Assembly: GCF_027214025.1 (NCBI RefSeq) | Contig: NZ_JAPWHB010000006.1 | Span: forward strand, 1-64,000 | DNA length: 64,000 nucleotides | Reading direction: 5' to 3' | Source of the DNA: Parahoeflea alexandrii | GTDB lineage: Bacteria; Pseudomonadota; Alphaproteobacteria; Rhizobiales; Rhizobiaceae | Position numbers and translations under genes: made by a program | Shown: one piece after another, positions 18,241-27,634 of the stretch | Layout of the letters: each line of letters begins with the position of its first letter | Numbering within the stretch: the first letter of the stretch is position 1 | The notes under the pieces: generated by a model | Seen by the model: the letters and a program-made list of their open reading frames with translations, nothing else | What the model was told of the DNA's origin: nothing | Databases searched by the model: none

Positions 18241-18441
18241 ATGCCCAAGATGAAGACGAAATCGTCTGCCAAGAAGCGGTTCAAGATCACGGCGAGCGGC
18301 AAGGTCCTCGCTGCAGCCGCCGGCAAGCGCCATGGCATGATCAAGCGGTCCAACAAGTTCATTCGCGACGCACGCGGCACCATGGTTCTTTCCGAACCTG
18401 ACGCCAAGATCGTCAAGAAGTTCCTTCCCAACGGCCTGTAA
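18241..18441 (+). CDS. rpmI: 50S ribosomal protein L35
   Basis: A 66-residue basic protein, [20 protein letters not shown] at the N-terminus and ending KFLPNGL, typical in length and sequence for L35. A good ribosome-binding site (AAGGAG) precedes it. It is followed after 37 bases by rplT, the standard pair, and both are likely regulated through the upstream leader. Confidence 0.97.
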   Translation: MPKMKTKSSAKKRFKITASGKVLAAAAGKRHGMIKRSNKFIRDARGTMVLSEPDAKIVKKFLPNGL

Positions 18442-18478
18442 GCAGAGCCGGGACCAGCGATTTTAAGGAGATCATGAT

Positions 18479-18880
18479 ATGGCACGCGTAAAACGGGGCG
18501 TTACCGCCCATGCAAAGCACAAGAAGGTCCTGAAGAAAGCCAAGGGCTTTTACGGGCGCCGCAAGAATACCATCCGCGCCGCGAAGGCTGCCGTCGACAA
18601 GTCGATGCAGTACGCCTACCGCGACCGCAAGGTCCGGAAGCGGAATTTCCGCGCACTCTGGGTTCAGCGCATCAACGCCGCTGTGCGCGAGCACGGCCTG
18701 ACCTACGGCCGCTTCATCGACGGTCTGACCAAGGCCGGCATCGAGGTTGACCGCAAGGTTCTTTCCGACATGGCGATCCATGACGCGGAAGCATTCGGTG
18801 TTCTGGTTGCCGCTGCGAAGAAGGCGCTCGAATACCTCAAGGACAAGACTCCGAACGAGTTTGAAAGCGCTGTCGCCTAA
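18479..18880 (+). CDS. rplT: 50S ribosomal protein L20
   Basis: A 133-residue protein with the invariant L20 features: [37 protein letters not shown], and [20 protein letters not shown]. It binds 23S rRNA early in large-subunit assembly and, in bacteria studied, represses its own operon. AAGGAG at 18465-18470 gives a strong ribosome-binding site. A strong terminator follows. Confidence 0.97.
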   Translation: MARVKRGVTAHAKHKKVLKKAKGFYGRRKNTIRAAKAAVDKSMQYAYRDRKVRKRNFRALWVQRINAAVREHGLTYGRFIDGLTKAGIEVDRKVLSDMAIHDAEAFGVLVAAAKKALEYLKDKTPNEFESAVA

Positions 18881-18913
18881 GCCAGCGTTTTCCCGCAGAG
18901 TTTGAATTTTGGG

Positions 18914-18946
18914 ATCCCGCGCTGGCACGGCTGGCGCGGGATTTTT
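18914..18946 (+). terminator. Intrinsic terminator of rpmI-rplT
   Basis: ATCCCGCGC pairs perfectly with GCGCGGGAT (9 bp, 11-base loop) and runs into a T-tract, 33 bases after the rplT stop. Confidence 0.85.
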
Positions 18947-19051
18947 CGTATCGGAACCGGGCATTCGCCTGTTTCTCGGAAGTGCCAAGTCGTTTAAGCA
19001 CAGGCCGGCCGCCCGCCAGATACGGCCGCAATGAACAGGTAGTCAAAGACC

Positions 19052-20134
19052 ATGAGCCAGTACCAGAGCCTTGAAACCTCCATCATGGACGAGATCGCCG
19101 CCAGCGCCGATGAGGCGGCCATCGAGGCCGTGCGCGTCGCAGCCCTTGGCAAGAAGGGCTCCGTGTCCGAACTGCTCAAGGGCCTTGGCAAGATGACGCC
19201 GGAGGAGCGCCAGGAGGCGGGGCCGGCGATCAACGGGTTGAAGGCCCGCGTCACCGATGCCATCACGGCCCGCAAGGCCGAGCTCCGGGACGCCGCCATC
19301 ACCGAGCGGCTGGCGCGCGAAACCGTCGATGTCAGCCTGCCGGTGCGCCAGTCTCCGGTCGAGCGTGGCCGGATCCACCCGATCAGCCAGGTGGTTGACG
19401 AAATCACCGCCATATTCGCCGACATGGGCTTTTCCATCGCGGAAGGCCCCGACATCGAGACCGATTACTACAATTTCACCGCACTCAATTTCCCCGACGG
19501 CCATCCCGCCCGGGAAATGCACGACACGTTTTTTCTCGAGCCCGATGAAAACGGCGACCGCAAGGTTCTGCGCACCCACACCTCGCCGGTGCAGATCCGC
19601 ACGATGGAAGCGCAGCAGCCGCCGATCCGCATCGTCATTCCGGGCAAGACCTACCGGCAGGACAGCGATGCCACCCATTCGCCGATGTTTCATCAGCTCG
19701 AAGGCCTGGTGATCGACAAGACAATTCACGTCGGTCACCTGCGCTGGGCCCTGGAGGAGTTCTGCAAGGCCTTCTTCGAGGTCGACACCGTGACCATGCG
19801 TTTCCGGCCGTCGTTCTTCCCGTTCACCGAGCCGTCTTTCGAAGTTGATATCCAGTGCGATCGGTCCGGCCCCACCGTCAAGTTCGGCGAGGGCAGCGAC
19901 TGGATGGAGATCCTCGGCTGCGGCATGGTGCATCCCAACGTTCTGCGGTTTGGAGGCATCAATCCCGATGAGTACCAGGGCTTTGCCTGGGGCATCGGCA
20001 TCGACCGCCTGGCAACGCTGAAATACGGCATGCCGGATCTGCGCGACTACTTCAGCGCCGATGTTCGCTGGATCAGCCATTACGGTTTCCGTCCGCTCGA
20101 CCTGCCGACATTGTTCGGCGGCCTGAGCACTTGA
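19052..20134 (+). CDS. pheS: Phenylalanyl-tRNA synthetase alpha subunit
   Basis: A 360-residue class II synthetase catalytic subunit. It has the N-terminal coiled-coil tRNA-binding region (~1-90), motif 1 area [19 protein letters not shown], motif 2 area [25 protein letters not shown], and motif 3 [20 protein letters not shown]. With PheT it forms the alpha2-beta2 enzyme charging tRNA-Phe. Length is standard. pheT does not follow directly: a 170-residue unknown gene lies between them, all on the same strand with short gaps. Confidence 0.97.
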   Translation: MSQYQSLETSIMDEIAASADEAAIEAVRVAALGKKGSVSELLKGLGKMTPEERQEAGPAINGLKARVTDAITARKAELRDAAITERLARETVDVSLPVRQSPVERGRIHPISQVVDEITAIFADMGFSIAEGPDIETDYYNFTALNFPDGHPAREMHDTFFLEPDENGDRKVLRTHTSPVQIRTMEAQQPPIRIVIPGKTYRQDSDATHSPMFHQLEGLVIDKTIHVGHLRWALEEFCKAFFEVDTVTMRFRPSFFPFTEPSFEVDIQCDRSGPTVKFGEGSDWMEILGCGMVHPNVLRFGGINPDEYQGFAWGIGIDRLATLKYGMPDLRDYFSADVRWISHYGFRPLDLPTLFGGLST

Positions 20135-20162
20135 TCAATCAACGCAAAGATCGGCACTCCAA

Positions 20163-20675
20163 ATGACAAGCCTCGAAAACAAGTCTGACGCCGACATCGA
20201 CCAGTGGATCATCAACCACGAGCGTGCGGGCAAGACGCGTGCGCCGTTGTTCCAGGAACTGATCGTCGAGCGGAACCGGCGCCATGGAAAGGGTCTGGAC
20301 ATCGGCACGTCAATCGCGGCGATGTCCAGGTCCGCCAGAGAGAACCGCTATATCAGCTATGGTGATCTGGCCGCCTCGAATGGAATGACCTGGAGCAAGG
20401 CACGGCCGTTGATGAATGGCAAACATGGTCACCTGGATGATCTTCTCGCCTACTGCCACTCGCACGAAATGCCCCTCCTGACGTCCATCGTGGTTGGACG
20501 CGATCACCTCGACAGTGGTGAGATGGATGAGGACACCATTGACGGATTCGTTGCCGGTATCCGGCGGCTTGGCGTTTCGGTTTCCGAACCGGTTGAGTTC
20601 TTGAAACAATGCCAAAGCGAATGTTTCGAATGGGCCGCCAAGCAGCCTGATGAAATCGACTTGGTCGAAGAATAA
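20163..20675 (+). CDS. Conserved protein of unknown function inserted between pheS and pheT
   Basis: A 170-residue acidic protein. It starts with a helix-rich region (DADIDQWIINHERAGKTRAPLF), then a block RENRYISYGDLAASNGMTWSKARPLMNG, then HLDDLLAYCHSHEMPLLTSIVVGR and DSGEMDEDTIDGFVAGIRRLG, ending with CFEWAAKQ. The YGDLA..NG block recalls the DNA-binding part of alkyltransferase-like proteins, but no PCHR active site is present and the match is weak. I recall similar proteins scattered in Alphaproteobacteria, often in accessory regions. It lies 28 bases after pheS and 18 before pheT, so it is likely co-transcribed. Function unknown. Confidence 0.8.
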   Translation: MTSLENKSDADIDQWIINHERAGKTRAPLFQELIVERNRRHGKGLDIGTSIAAMSRSARENRYISYGDLAASNGMTWSKARPLMNGKHGHLDDLLAYCHSHEMPLLTSIVVGRDHLDSGEMDEDTIDGFVAGIRRLGVSVSEPVEFLKQCQSECFEWAAKQPDEIDLVEE

Positions 20676-20693
20676 AGGTCCGAGGAAAACAGA

Positions 20694-23105
20694 ATGAAAT
20701 TCACCCTCTCCTGGCTCAAGGATCACCTTGAAACCGACGCCACGCTGAACGAGATCTGTGAACGGTTGACTGCCATCGGCCTCGAGGTCGAGGACGTCGA
20801 TGACAAGGCGGCCTACAGGCCCTTCACCATCGCCAGGGTCGTCTCCGCCGAGCAGCACCCGAATGCCGACAAGCTGCGCGTGCTGATGGTCGACAAGGGC
20901 GACGGCAAGCCGGTGCAGATCGTCTGCGGCGCGCCCAACGCCCGCGCCGGCCTGATCGGCGCGCTGGCCGAACCGGGCACCTATGTGCCGGGCATCGATG
21001 TGACGCTTTCTGTCGGTAACATCCGCGGTGTCGAAAGCCACGGCATGATGTGCTCGGAAAAAGAGCTCGACATGTCCGACAATCATGACGGCATCATCGA
21101 TCTGCCCGACGACGCGCCGGTCGGTGCGTCCTTTGCCTCCTATGCCGGCCTCGACGATCCGGTCATCGAGATCAACCTGACGCCCAACCGTCCCGACTGC
21201 ACTTCGATCCACGGCATCGCCCGCGACCTGGCGGCCTCGGGTCTCGGCAGGCTGAAAACCCCGAAAGCGCCCGACTTTGCCGTCGACGGCGAGACGACGC
21301 AGAATGTGAAGATCGTGCTCGACGACGAGAGCCTGTGTCCAGGCTTCGCCTGGCGGATGGTGCGCGGGGTAAAGAACGGCCCGAGTCCGAAATGGATGCA
21401 GCAGCGGCTCATCGCCATTGGACTCCGGCCGATCTCGGCGCTGGTCGACGTCACCAACTACATGACCTTCGACCAGGGCCGGCCGATGCACGTCTTCGAC
21501 GCCGACAAGGTCAAAGGAGATCTGGTCGTGCGCCGTGCGCAGGAGGGCGAGGAAATCCTCGCGCTCGACACCCGCACCTACAAGCTCAATCCCGCAAACG
21601 TCGTGATTGCCGATGACAACGGACCCGAGTCCATCGGCGGCATCATGGGCGGCGAGCATTCCGGCTGTGACGAGAACACCACCAATGTGCTGATCGAATC
21701 CGCGCTCTGGGATCCGATCAACATCGCCAAGACCGGCCGCAGCCACGGCATCATCACCGATGCCCGCTATCGCTTCGAGCGCGGCGTCGATCCCGAATAC
21801 ATGATGCCGGGCCTCGAGCGTACCACCGAACTGGTGCTCGATATGTGCGGCGGCACCGCCGCGGAAGCCCGCGTCGTGGGCTACAAGGGGCATGAAAAGA
21901 AGATCGTTGAATTCCCCTTCTCCGAGGTCAAGCGCCTTACCGGCCTGACAGTCTCCGACGACGAGTCCCGGGAGATCCTTTCCGGCCTCGGCTTCGAAGT
22001 GTCCGGCGAGGGCGAGACCGTGAGCGTCGCGGTTCCTTCCTGGCGGCCCGATGTGGATGGCAAGGCAGATCTGGTCGAGGAAGTCATGCGCGTCCATGGC
22101 GTCGACAACATCAAGCCCGAGCCGCTGCCGTCGATGGGCGCGGTCAACGGCAAGATCCTCACCACGTTGCAGATCCGCACCCGGCTTGCCAAGCGCGCGC
22201 TTGCGGCGCGGGGCATGCTCGAGGCCGTCAACTGGTCCTTCATTGCCGAGGACCACGCCCGGTTGTTCGGCGGTGGAAGCCGCGCGCTCAAGCTCGTCAA
22301 CCCGATCGCCGCCGACATGTCCGACATGCGGCCCTCGCTGCTGCCGGGTCTGATCCTGGCTGCCCAGCGCAACGCCGACCGCGGCTTTGGCGACGTGGCG
22401 CTGTTCGAGGTGTCCGGCACCTATGAAAACGATAGGCCCGAAGGACAGCGCCGTGTTGCAAGCGGCATCCGCCGCGGATCGGCGCAGATGACCGGCTCGG
22501 GCCGCCACTGGGACGGGGCGGCAAAATCCGTCGGTGTGTTCGACGCCAAGGCCGACGCGATTGCCGCTCTCGAGGCCTGCGGGGCGCCCGCGGACCGGTT
22601 GAGCTTCGAGCCGGGCGCCCCCGACTGGTATCATCCCGGCCGCTCCGGCCTGATCAAACTCGGCCCGAAAACCGTGCTCGGCCATTTCGGAGAGTTCCAC
22701 CCCAACACGCTGGATGCACTCGATGTCTCCGGCCCGCTCTGCGGCTTTGAGGTCTTTGTCGATGCGATCCCCGAGGCCAAGCGAAAGGCCAATCGCACCA
22801 AGCCGGTTCTGAGCCTTTCGGCCTTCCAGGCCGTGCGCCGTGACTTTGCCTTTGTCGTCGATACCGGTGTGCCGGCCGCCACATTGGTGCGTGCTGCGCA
22901 GGGCGCCGACAAGGCGCTGATCACGGGCGTCAATGTGTTCGACCTGTTCGCCGGACCCTCGCTCGGCGAAGGCAAGAAGTCGGTGGCCATCGAGATCACC
23001 ATCCAGCCGCGCGACCGCACGCTGACCGACGAGGATCTCGACAAGCTGGCGAAATCCGTCATCGCCAATGTCGAAAAATCCTCGGGCGGGGTGTTGAGGG
23101 GCTGA
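20694..23105 (+). CDS. pheT: Phenylalanyl-tRNA synthetase beta subunit
   Basis: An 803-residue protein with the full PheT layout: N-terminal EMAP-like tRNA-binding domain ([13 protein letters not shown]-like sequence at ~55-65, [10 protein letters not shown]), B3/4 editing domain ([21 protein letters not shown]), B5, a catalytic-like core with [19 protein letters not shown], and the C-terminal anticodon-binding FDX-ACB domain ([13 protein letters not shown] ... [15 protein letters not shown]). The beta subunit binds tRNA and edits mischarged Tyr. AGGAAAACAGA precedes the ATG. A terminator-like hairpin follows. Confidence 0.97.
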   Translation: MKFTLSWLKDHLETDATLNEICERLTAIGLEVEDVDDKAAYRPFTIARVVSAEQHPNADKLRVLMVDKGDGKPVQIVCGAPNARAGLIGALAEPGTYVPGIDVTLSVGNIRGVESHGMMCSEKELDMSDNHDGIIDLPDDAPVGASFASYAGLDDPVIEINLTPNRPDCTSIHGIARDLAASGLGRLKTPKAPDFAVDGETTQNVKIVLDDESLCPGFAWRMVRGVKNGPSPKWMQQRLIAIGLRPISALVDVTNYMTFDQGRPMHVFDADKVKGDLVVRRAQEGEEILALDTRTYKLNPANVVIADDNGPESIGGIMGGEHSGCDENTTNVLIESALWDPINIAKTGRSHGIITDARYRFERGVDPEYMMPGLERTTELVLDMCGGTAAEARVVGYKGHEKKIVEFPFSEVKRLTGLTVSDDESREILSGLGFEVSGEGETVSVAVPSWRPDVDGKADLVEEVMRVHGVDNIKPEPLPSMGAVNGKILTTLQIRTRLAKRALAARGMLEAVNWSFIAEDHARLFGGGSRALKLVNPIAADMSDMRPSLLPGLILAAQRNADRGFGDVALFEVSGTYENDRPEGQRRVASGIRRGSAQMTGSGRHWDGAAKSVGVFDAKADAIAALEACGAPADRLSFEPGAPDWYHPGRSGLIKLGPKTVLGHFGEFHPNTLDALDVSGPLCGFEVFVDAIPEAKRKANRTKPVLSLSAFQAVRRDFAFVVDTGVPAATLVRAAQGADKALITGVNVFDLFAGPSLGEGKKSVAIEITIQPRDRTLTDEDLDKLAKSVIANVEKSSGGVLRG

Positions 23106-23112
23106 TTTGCCT

Positions 23113-23145
23113 GAAGCGGCTCCATGTCGGGGCCGCTTCTTGCGC
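23113..23145 (+). terminator. Terminator-like hairpin after pheT
   Basis: GAAGCGGC at 23113-23120 pairs with GCCGCTTC at 23132-23139, followed by TTGCGCTTCT, directly after the pheT stop. The T-tract is imperfect. Confidence 0.5.
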
Positions 23146-23303
23146 TTCTGCGACATGAGGCCGTTCCGGTAGCTGCCGGTTGGTGAAATCAACAGAATTT
23201 CCATGTTCCGCTCACTCAATCGGCGACGTGCCCTTGCAGGAACGTGTCTGCCGGTTGCATGCTGCGCGCCAATGGAGCAGGGCGGCGGAGCGTAGTGCGT
23301 ATA

Positions 23304-24689
23304 ATGAACCTCATTCTCAACTCAGACAGCTATAAATACTCACATTTCGCCCAGTATCCGCCCGAAACGGCGGCGATCTCGGCCTATGTCGAGGCGCGAC
23401 CCGGCGGCAAGCACGACCATGTGCTGTTTTTCGGGCTGCAGATGTTCCTCAAGGACTACCTCTCGCGAAAAATCACCATGGCCGATGTCGACGAGGCGGA
23501 AGAGATGATCACGGCGCACGGCCTGCCGTTTCACCGCGAGGGTTTCGAGAAGATCGTTACCCGCCATGACGGCCATTTTCCGCTGCTGATCGAGGCGCTG
23601 CCCGAAGGCATGGTCGCGCCCACGGGCACGCCGCTGGTGCAGGTCAGGAACACCGATCCGGATTTCTTCTGGCTGCCGACCTTCATCGAAACAGCACTTC
23701 TGCGCGCCGTCTGGTACCCCTCCACCGTCGCCACGGTCTCGCACGGTGCGCGCCAGATCATTTCCGCCTCGCTCGACCGCACCTGCGATGCGCCGGCCGA
23801 GGTTCTGCCCTTCCGCCTGCATGATTTCGGCGCCCGCGGCGCCACCTCGCTGGAGCAGGCCGGTATCGGTGGCGTCGCCCACCTGGTCAGCTTCATGGGC
23901 ACCGATACCGTGAGCGCTCTGGTCTATGCGCGGCGGTTCTATCACGAGCAGATGGCAGGTTTCTCGATCCCGGCCGCCGAGCACTCGACCATGACCAGCT
24001 GGGGCGAGGACCGCGAGACCGAGGCCTATCGCAACATGCTCACCCAGTTCGCCGGTCCCGGCAAGCTGGTCGCCGTGGTGTCGGATTCCTACGATCTCTA
24101 CCGCGCGGTCAAGAACATCTGGGGCGAGGAGCTGAAGGCCGAGGTCGAGGCCTCGGGCGGCACGCTGGTGGTCAGGCCCGATTCCGGCGACGCCACCCGG
24201 GTGCCGGTCGACACCGTGCAGATGCTGGGCGAGATTTTCGGCTTTTCGGTCAACGCCAAGGGCTACAAGGTGCTCAATCCGGCGGTCCGCGTCATCCAGG
24301 GCGATGGCGTCACTCCAGAGACGATCAGGATCATTCTTGGTCGGCTTGAGGACAAGGGCTGGTCGGCGGAAAACATCGCCTTCGGCATGGGCGCCGGCCT
24401 GCTGCAGAAGGTCAACCGCGACACGCTGCGCTTCGCCATGAAGGCCAATGCCCGCCAGGACGATGATGGCCAGTGGCACGGCATCAACAAGAACCCCAAG
24501 ACCGATCCCGGCAAGGCGTCAAAACGCTACCGGCAGGCGGTGGTGCGCGAAAACGGAACCCTGCTGGCTGTGCCGCTCAAGGACATCGGCGATCGCCAGA
24601 ACCTGCTGCAGCCGGTCTGGCAGGATGGAAACTTGCTGGTCGACTGGACTTTCGCACAGATCCGCGAGCGGGCCGCAAGCGGCGGCTAG
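23304..24689 (+). CDS. nadV: Nicotinamide phosphoribosyltransferase (NAMPT/NadV type)
   Basis: A 461-residue enzyme that converts nicotinamide and PRPP to NMN. It follows the NAMPT pattern rather than the nicotinate enzyme: LNSDSYKYSHFAQYP at the N-terminus, RLHDFGARG, GTDTV (the Asp that recognises the amide in human NAMPT), the catalytic-type His in PAAEHSTMTSWGED, VVSDSYDLY, VVRPDSGD and RVIQGDGV. ATG 23304 starts the conserved sequence; an upstream in-frame start at 23244 is unlikely. Alone here, without nadM/nudix or nadR genes alongside. It is convergent with gtrA, 18 bases apart. Confidence 0.92.
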   Translation: MNLILNSDSYKYSHFAQYPPETAAISAYVEARPGGKHDHVLFFGLQMFLKDYLSRKITMADVDEAEEMITAHGLPFHREGFEKIVTRHDGHFPLLIEALPEGMVAPTGTPLVQVRNTDPDFFWLPTFIETALLRAVWYPSTVATVSHGARQIISASLDRTCDAPAEVLPFRLHDFGARGATSLEQAGIGGVAHLVSFMGTDTVSALVYARRFYHEQMAGFSIPAAEHSTMTSWGEDRETEAYRNMLTQFAGPGKLVAVVSDSYDLYRAVKNIWGEELKAEVEASGGTLVVRPDSGDATRVPVDTVQMLGEIFGFSVNAKGYKVLNPAVRVIQGDGVTPETIRIILGRLEDKGWSAENIAFGMGAGLLQKVNRDTLRFAMKANARQDDDGQWHGINKNPKTDPGKASKRYRQAVVRENGTLLAVPLKDIGDRQNLLQPVWQDGNLLVDWTFAQIRERAASGG

Positions 24690-24707
24690 AAGGCGGGCAG
24701 GCTCGTG

Positions 24708-25127
24708 TCAGCCGTCGTCCCGGCCGGTTACAGGATCTTCCACCGGTTCGCGGCCGGGACCGAACACGAAGCGCGAATAGCCGAGATAGGCAAACGTGGT
24801 CGCCGACCCCGATCCGAAGATCAACGCCAGGTAGGGCGAGATGCCCGGCAGGATCAGCAGTAGGCCGGAATAGACCGAATAATTGATCAGCGTGGAGACA
24901 AGGCCGACGCCGCCATAGCGCACGCCTTCCACCGCGACCTTCCGGTGCGAGGCGCCGAAGGTGAAGGTGCGGTTGATGATGTAGCTGCACACCAGCGCCG
25001 ATCCGATCGCCGGCGCCCGGGCGCTGAAGGGATCGAGCAGCTTGAACTCCAGCAGCAGCCAGAGCACGCTCATGTCCACCACGAAGCCCACCGCGCCCGC
25101 AAACAGAAAGAATGAAAGTTTTCTCAT
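24708..25127 (-). CDS. GtrA family membrane protein
   Basis: A 139-residue protein with four membrane helices in the GtrA pattern: RKLSFFLFAGAVGFVVDMSVLWLLLE, ARAPAIGSALVCSYIINRTFTF, VRYGGVGLVSTLINYSVYSGLL and LALIFGSGSATTFAYLGYSRFVF. The N-R-x-F-T-F sequence after helix 2 is typical. GtrA proteins are proposed to help flip polyprenyl-phosphate sugars. A GtrB-like glycosyltransferase gene lies ~2.5 kb away, at 27635-28645, so they may work together though not adjacent. Confidence 0.88.
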   Translation of the reverse strand: MRKLSFFLFAGAVGFVVDMSVLWLLLEFKLLDPFSARAPAIGSALVCSYIINRTFTFGASHRKVAVEGVRYGGVGLVSTLINYSVYSGLLLILPGISPYLALIFGSGSATTFAYLGYSRFVFGPGREPVEDPVTGRDDG

Positions 25128-25385
25128 GAAGCGGGTTTTCGGCCTTCGGGTTTGACAGCCAGAGCCTCGGCCCGACCGGAATCCCGGAAGTCCTCGCTTA
25201 CAAAGCCGCCAGCGTCAACCCGCGCAGGGCCGGGTTCTCCAAAAATCATGCATCCATATCCCCCGATCCGGAGCGTGAATGCAACCCGGGTGTTGACATG
25301 CCCCGCCTCCGGCGGGCTTGAATGCACCCTGACTTGCTGCAGCGTCCTGTGCTGGCACACATCCGCATGAATGGGAGGAAAGAAC

Positions 25386-26372
25386 ATGTTTCGATGGGGA
25401 ATTTTGTCCACCGCCAAGATCGGCCGCGAGCATGTGATCCCGCAATTGCAGGATTCCGAAAACGGCGTGGTGACCGCCATCGCCAGCCGCGATCACGGCC
25501 GCGCCCGCGCGCTCGCCGACCGGTTCGGCGTTCCGCTGGCATTCGCCAGCTACGAGGAACTGCTGGCCTCGCCGGAGGTCGACGGCATCTATATCCCGCT
25601 GCCCACCTCGCAGCACATCGAATGGTCGATCAAGGCGGCCGAGGCCGGCAAGCACGTCTTGTGCGAAAAGCCGATCTCGCTCAGGGCTGGCGAGATCGAA
25701 CCGCTGATTGCCGCACGCGACGCCAACAAGGTTCTGGTCAGCGAAGCCTTCATGGTCACCTACCACCCGCAATGGCACAAGGTCCGCTCGCTGATCGCCG
25801 AAGGCGCCATCGGCCGCCTGCGCCATGTCCAGGGCGCCTTTTCCTATTTCAACACCGATCCCGCCAACATGCGTAACGATGCCGCGCTCGGTGGCGGCGG
25901 CCTGCCGGACATCGGCGTCTATCCGACGGTTACCACCCGGTTCTCAACCGGCTGCGAACCGCTGCGGGTGCAGGCAACCGTCGAGATGGATCCGGCTTTC
26001 GGCACCGACCGCTATGCCAGCGTCAAGGCCGATTTCGGCGCGTTCGAGATGAGCTTCTACTGCTCCACCCAGATGGCGGCGCGCCAGTCGATGGTCTTTC
26101 ACGGCGATGATGGCTTCATCGAGGTGACGGCGCCGTTCAATTCGGGCGACTACGGCCACCCTACGGTCACGCTCGAAAGCCGTGGCCACGACCAGGCCAC
26201 CACCTTCCGCTTCGGCGGCGTGCGACAGTACCGGCTCGAGGCCGAAGCCTTCGTCCGCAAGGTCGGCGGCAGCGACGACGAGGTGTTCACGCTCGAGCAG
26301 TCCGTTCTTAATCAGAAGTTCATCGACGCCGTTTACCGGGCCGCCAGCCATGACGGCTGGGAGACGGTCTGA
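25386..26372 (+). CDS. Gfo/Idh/MocA family oxidoreductase
   Basis: A 328-residue NAD(P)-dependent sugar or cyclitol dehydrogenase. The N-terminal Rossmann domain starts [21 protein letters not shown], continues [20 protein letters not shown], and has the conserved CEKPIS motif near residue 95 (K is part of the catalytic set); the C-terminal domain contains [11 protein letters not shown] and a downstream helix. It is close to xylose/glucose-fructose dehydrogenases in style. GGGAGGA just before ATG 25386 decides the start over the in-frame ATG at 25371. Flanked by unrelated genes; likely monocistronic. Confidence 0.88.
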   Translation: MFRWGILSTAKIGREHVIPQLQDSENGVVTAIASRDHGRARALADRFGVPLAFASYEELLASPEVDGIYIPLPTSQHIEWSIKAAEAGKHVLCEKPISLRAGEIEPLIAARDANKVLVSEAFMVTYHPQWHKVRSLIAEGAIGRLRHVQGAFSYFNTDPANMRNDAALGGGGLPDIGVYPTVTTRFSTGCEPLRVQATVEMDPAFGTDRYASVKADFGAFEMSFYCSTQMAARQSMVFHGDDGFIEVTAPFNSGDYGHPTVTLESRGHDQATTFRFGGVRQYRLEAEAFVRKVGGSDDEVFTLEQSVLNQKFIDAVYRAASHDGWETV

Positions 26373-26567
26373 CCGCACGAGAGCGTTTGCAGTCGCGCTA
26401 GGACGTTGGTTTGCAACAGGCGAAGGCCTGATGTATGCAAATTGCCCGTCCGGCTCGTGTTTGGCCGAATCAGTACCGCCATCTAAATATTTGATCTCAG
26501 TAGAGAATATTTGGAATTTCTGGACGGCAGGCATGGGATTCAGTCAAGCAGCGGGGCGAGCAGAAAC

Positions 26568-27275
26568 ATGAACCGGGAACAGACCAACAGGATCAGGTTT
26601 GTAATCGAGGAACTGCTGCCGCCGATCGTGCGCGATTCCGTCCTGTTTACCGCGCTGGCCCGCATGGTCTGGGGCAAGCACATCGACAAACTGGCGGACT
26701 TCCGTGTCCGGGCCCCGTTCCTGACACCCCAGGAATATGAAGATCTTTATACCAAGCACCCGCGGGTGCATGACGAGACCGACAACTCGCAAGCCTGCAT
26801 CGCGGAAATCGCAGCTGATCTGACCGGCGACAGCGTCTGCGATGTCGGCTGCGGAACCGGATACCTGCTCAGGGCGCTGGCTGAACGGCGCAACGAGACG
26901 CCCCGCCGCTATGTCGGTGTCGATTTCGTCATTCCCGAGCATTTCAGCGACCAGGGCATCGAATTCGTCAAGGCGCCGATCGAGCAATTGCCGTTCGAGG
27001 ATGGCGCGTTCGATACCGTCATCTGCACCCACGTGATCGAGCATATTCTCGACTATCGGCGGGCGCTTGCCGAGTTGAGGCGCGTTGCCCGCAAGCGGCT
27101 GATCATCGTCGTGCCGCGCGAGCGCGAGGCGATCTACACCTTCAACCCGCATTTCAATTTCTTCCCCTACAAGCACAGTTTCCTGCGCGCCATCCAGCCG
27201 CTCGAACACCGGTTCAAGTGCATCGACATCGGCCGTGACATCTATTTCATGGAAGACAGGACGGCGCCGCTATGA
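26568..27275 (+). CDS. Class I SAM-dependent methyltransferase
   Basis: A 235-residue methyltransferase with the SAM motif SVCDVGCGTGYLLRALAERR at ~residue 90 and later GAFDTVICTHVIEHILDYRRALAELRRVARKRLIIVVP, the usual Methyltransf_11 pattern. Its TGA overlaps the ATG of the small transporter gene (ATGATGA), indicating coupling. With the following SMR-like, GT2 and GT-C genes it probably modifies a lipid-linked sugar or a related metabolite. The start at 26568 is chosen over upstream in-frame codon 26511, which adds non-conserved residues. Confidence 0.8.
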   Translation: MNREQTNRIRFVIEELLPPIVRDSVLFTALARMVWGKHIDKLADFRVRAPFLTPQEYEDLYTKHPRVHDETDNSQACIAEIAADLTGDSVCDVGCGTGYLLRALAERRNETPRRYVGVDFVIPEHFSDQGIEFVKAPIEQLPFEDGAFDTVICTHVIEHILDYRRALAELRRVARKRLIIVVPREREAIYTFNPHFNFFPYKHSFLRAIQPLEHRFKCIDIGRDIYFMEDRTAPL

Positions 27276-27628
27276 TGAAGACAACGACACTGGCCGGCGT
27301 CATCGCCGTGCCGCTGGTCATTTCGATCGGCCAGATCCTGTTCAAGCGCTCGAGCGAGACGCTGAGCGGACCGGGCGGGCCGCTGTGGGGACTGATCGGC
27401 AGCCCTCATTTCTGGATAGCGCTGGTGATGTACGGGCTGGCCACCGTGGCCTGGGTCTTCGTCATCCGCGACATGCCGATCGGTCGCGCCTACATGTTCA
27501 TGGCGCTGTCCTATCTCTACATCCCGCTGCTGTCGCTGGTGTTCCTGTCCGAATCGATTTCCGTCACCCAGATCATCGGCGCCTTGATCATCTGCGTCGG
27601 CATCGTCGTCAGCGGCCTGAAAGCCTGA
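27272..27628 (+). CDS. Small EamA/SMR-like membrane carrier (ArnE-type)
   Basis: A 118-residue protein with four membrane helices: TLAGVIAVPLVISIGQILFKRS, FWIALVMYGLATVAWVFVIRDM, IGRAYMFMALSYLYIPLLSLVFL and IIGALIICVGIVVSGLKA. The pattern of a single EamA half matches EmrE/ArnE-type carriers; ArnE/F flip undecaprenyl-phosphate-aminoarabinose. Because it is translationally coupled to a methyltransferase and next to GtrB-like and GT-C genes, flipping of a polyprenyl-phosphate sugar is a better guess than drug efflux. It converges on the GT2 gene with a 6-base gap. Confidence 0.78.
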   Translation: MMKTTTLAGVIAVPLVISIGQILFKRSSETLSGPGGPLWGLIGSPHFWIALVMYGLATVAWVFVIRDMPIGRAYMFMALSYLYIPLLSLVFLSESISVTQIIGALIICVGIVVSGLKA

Positions 27629-27634
27629 TCGGTT

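Noticed and set aside
20310-23219. 969-codon open frame on the minus strand opposite pheT and the unknown gene
   Set aside because: Its translation has no domain motifs and is rich in His, Asp, Gly and Arg as expected from antisense of GC-rich coding sequence; pheT on the other strand is certain.
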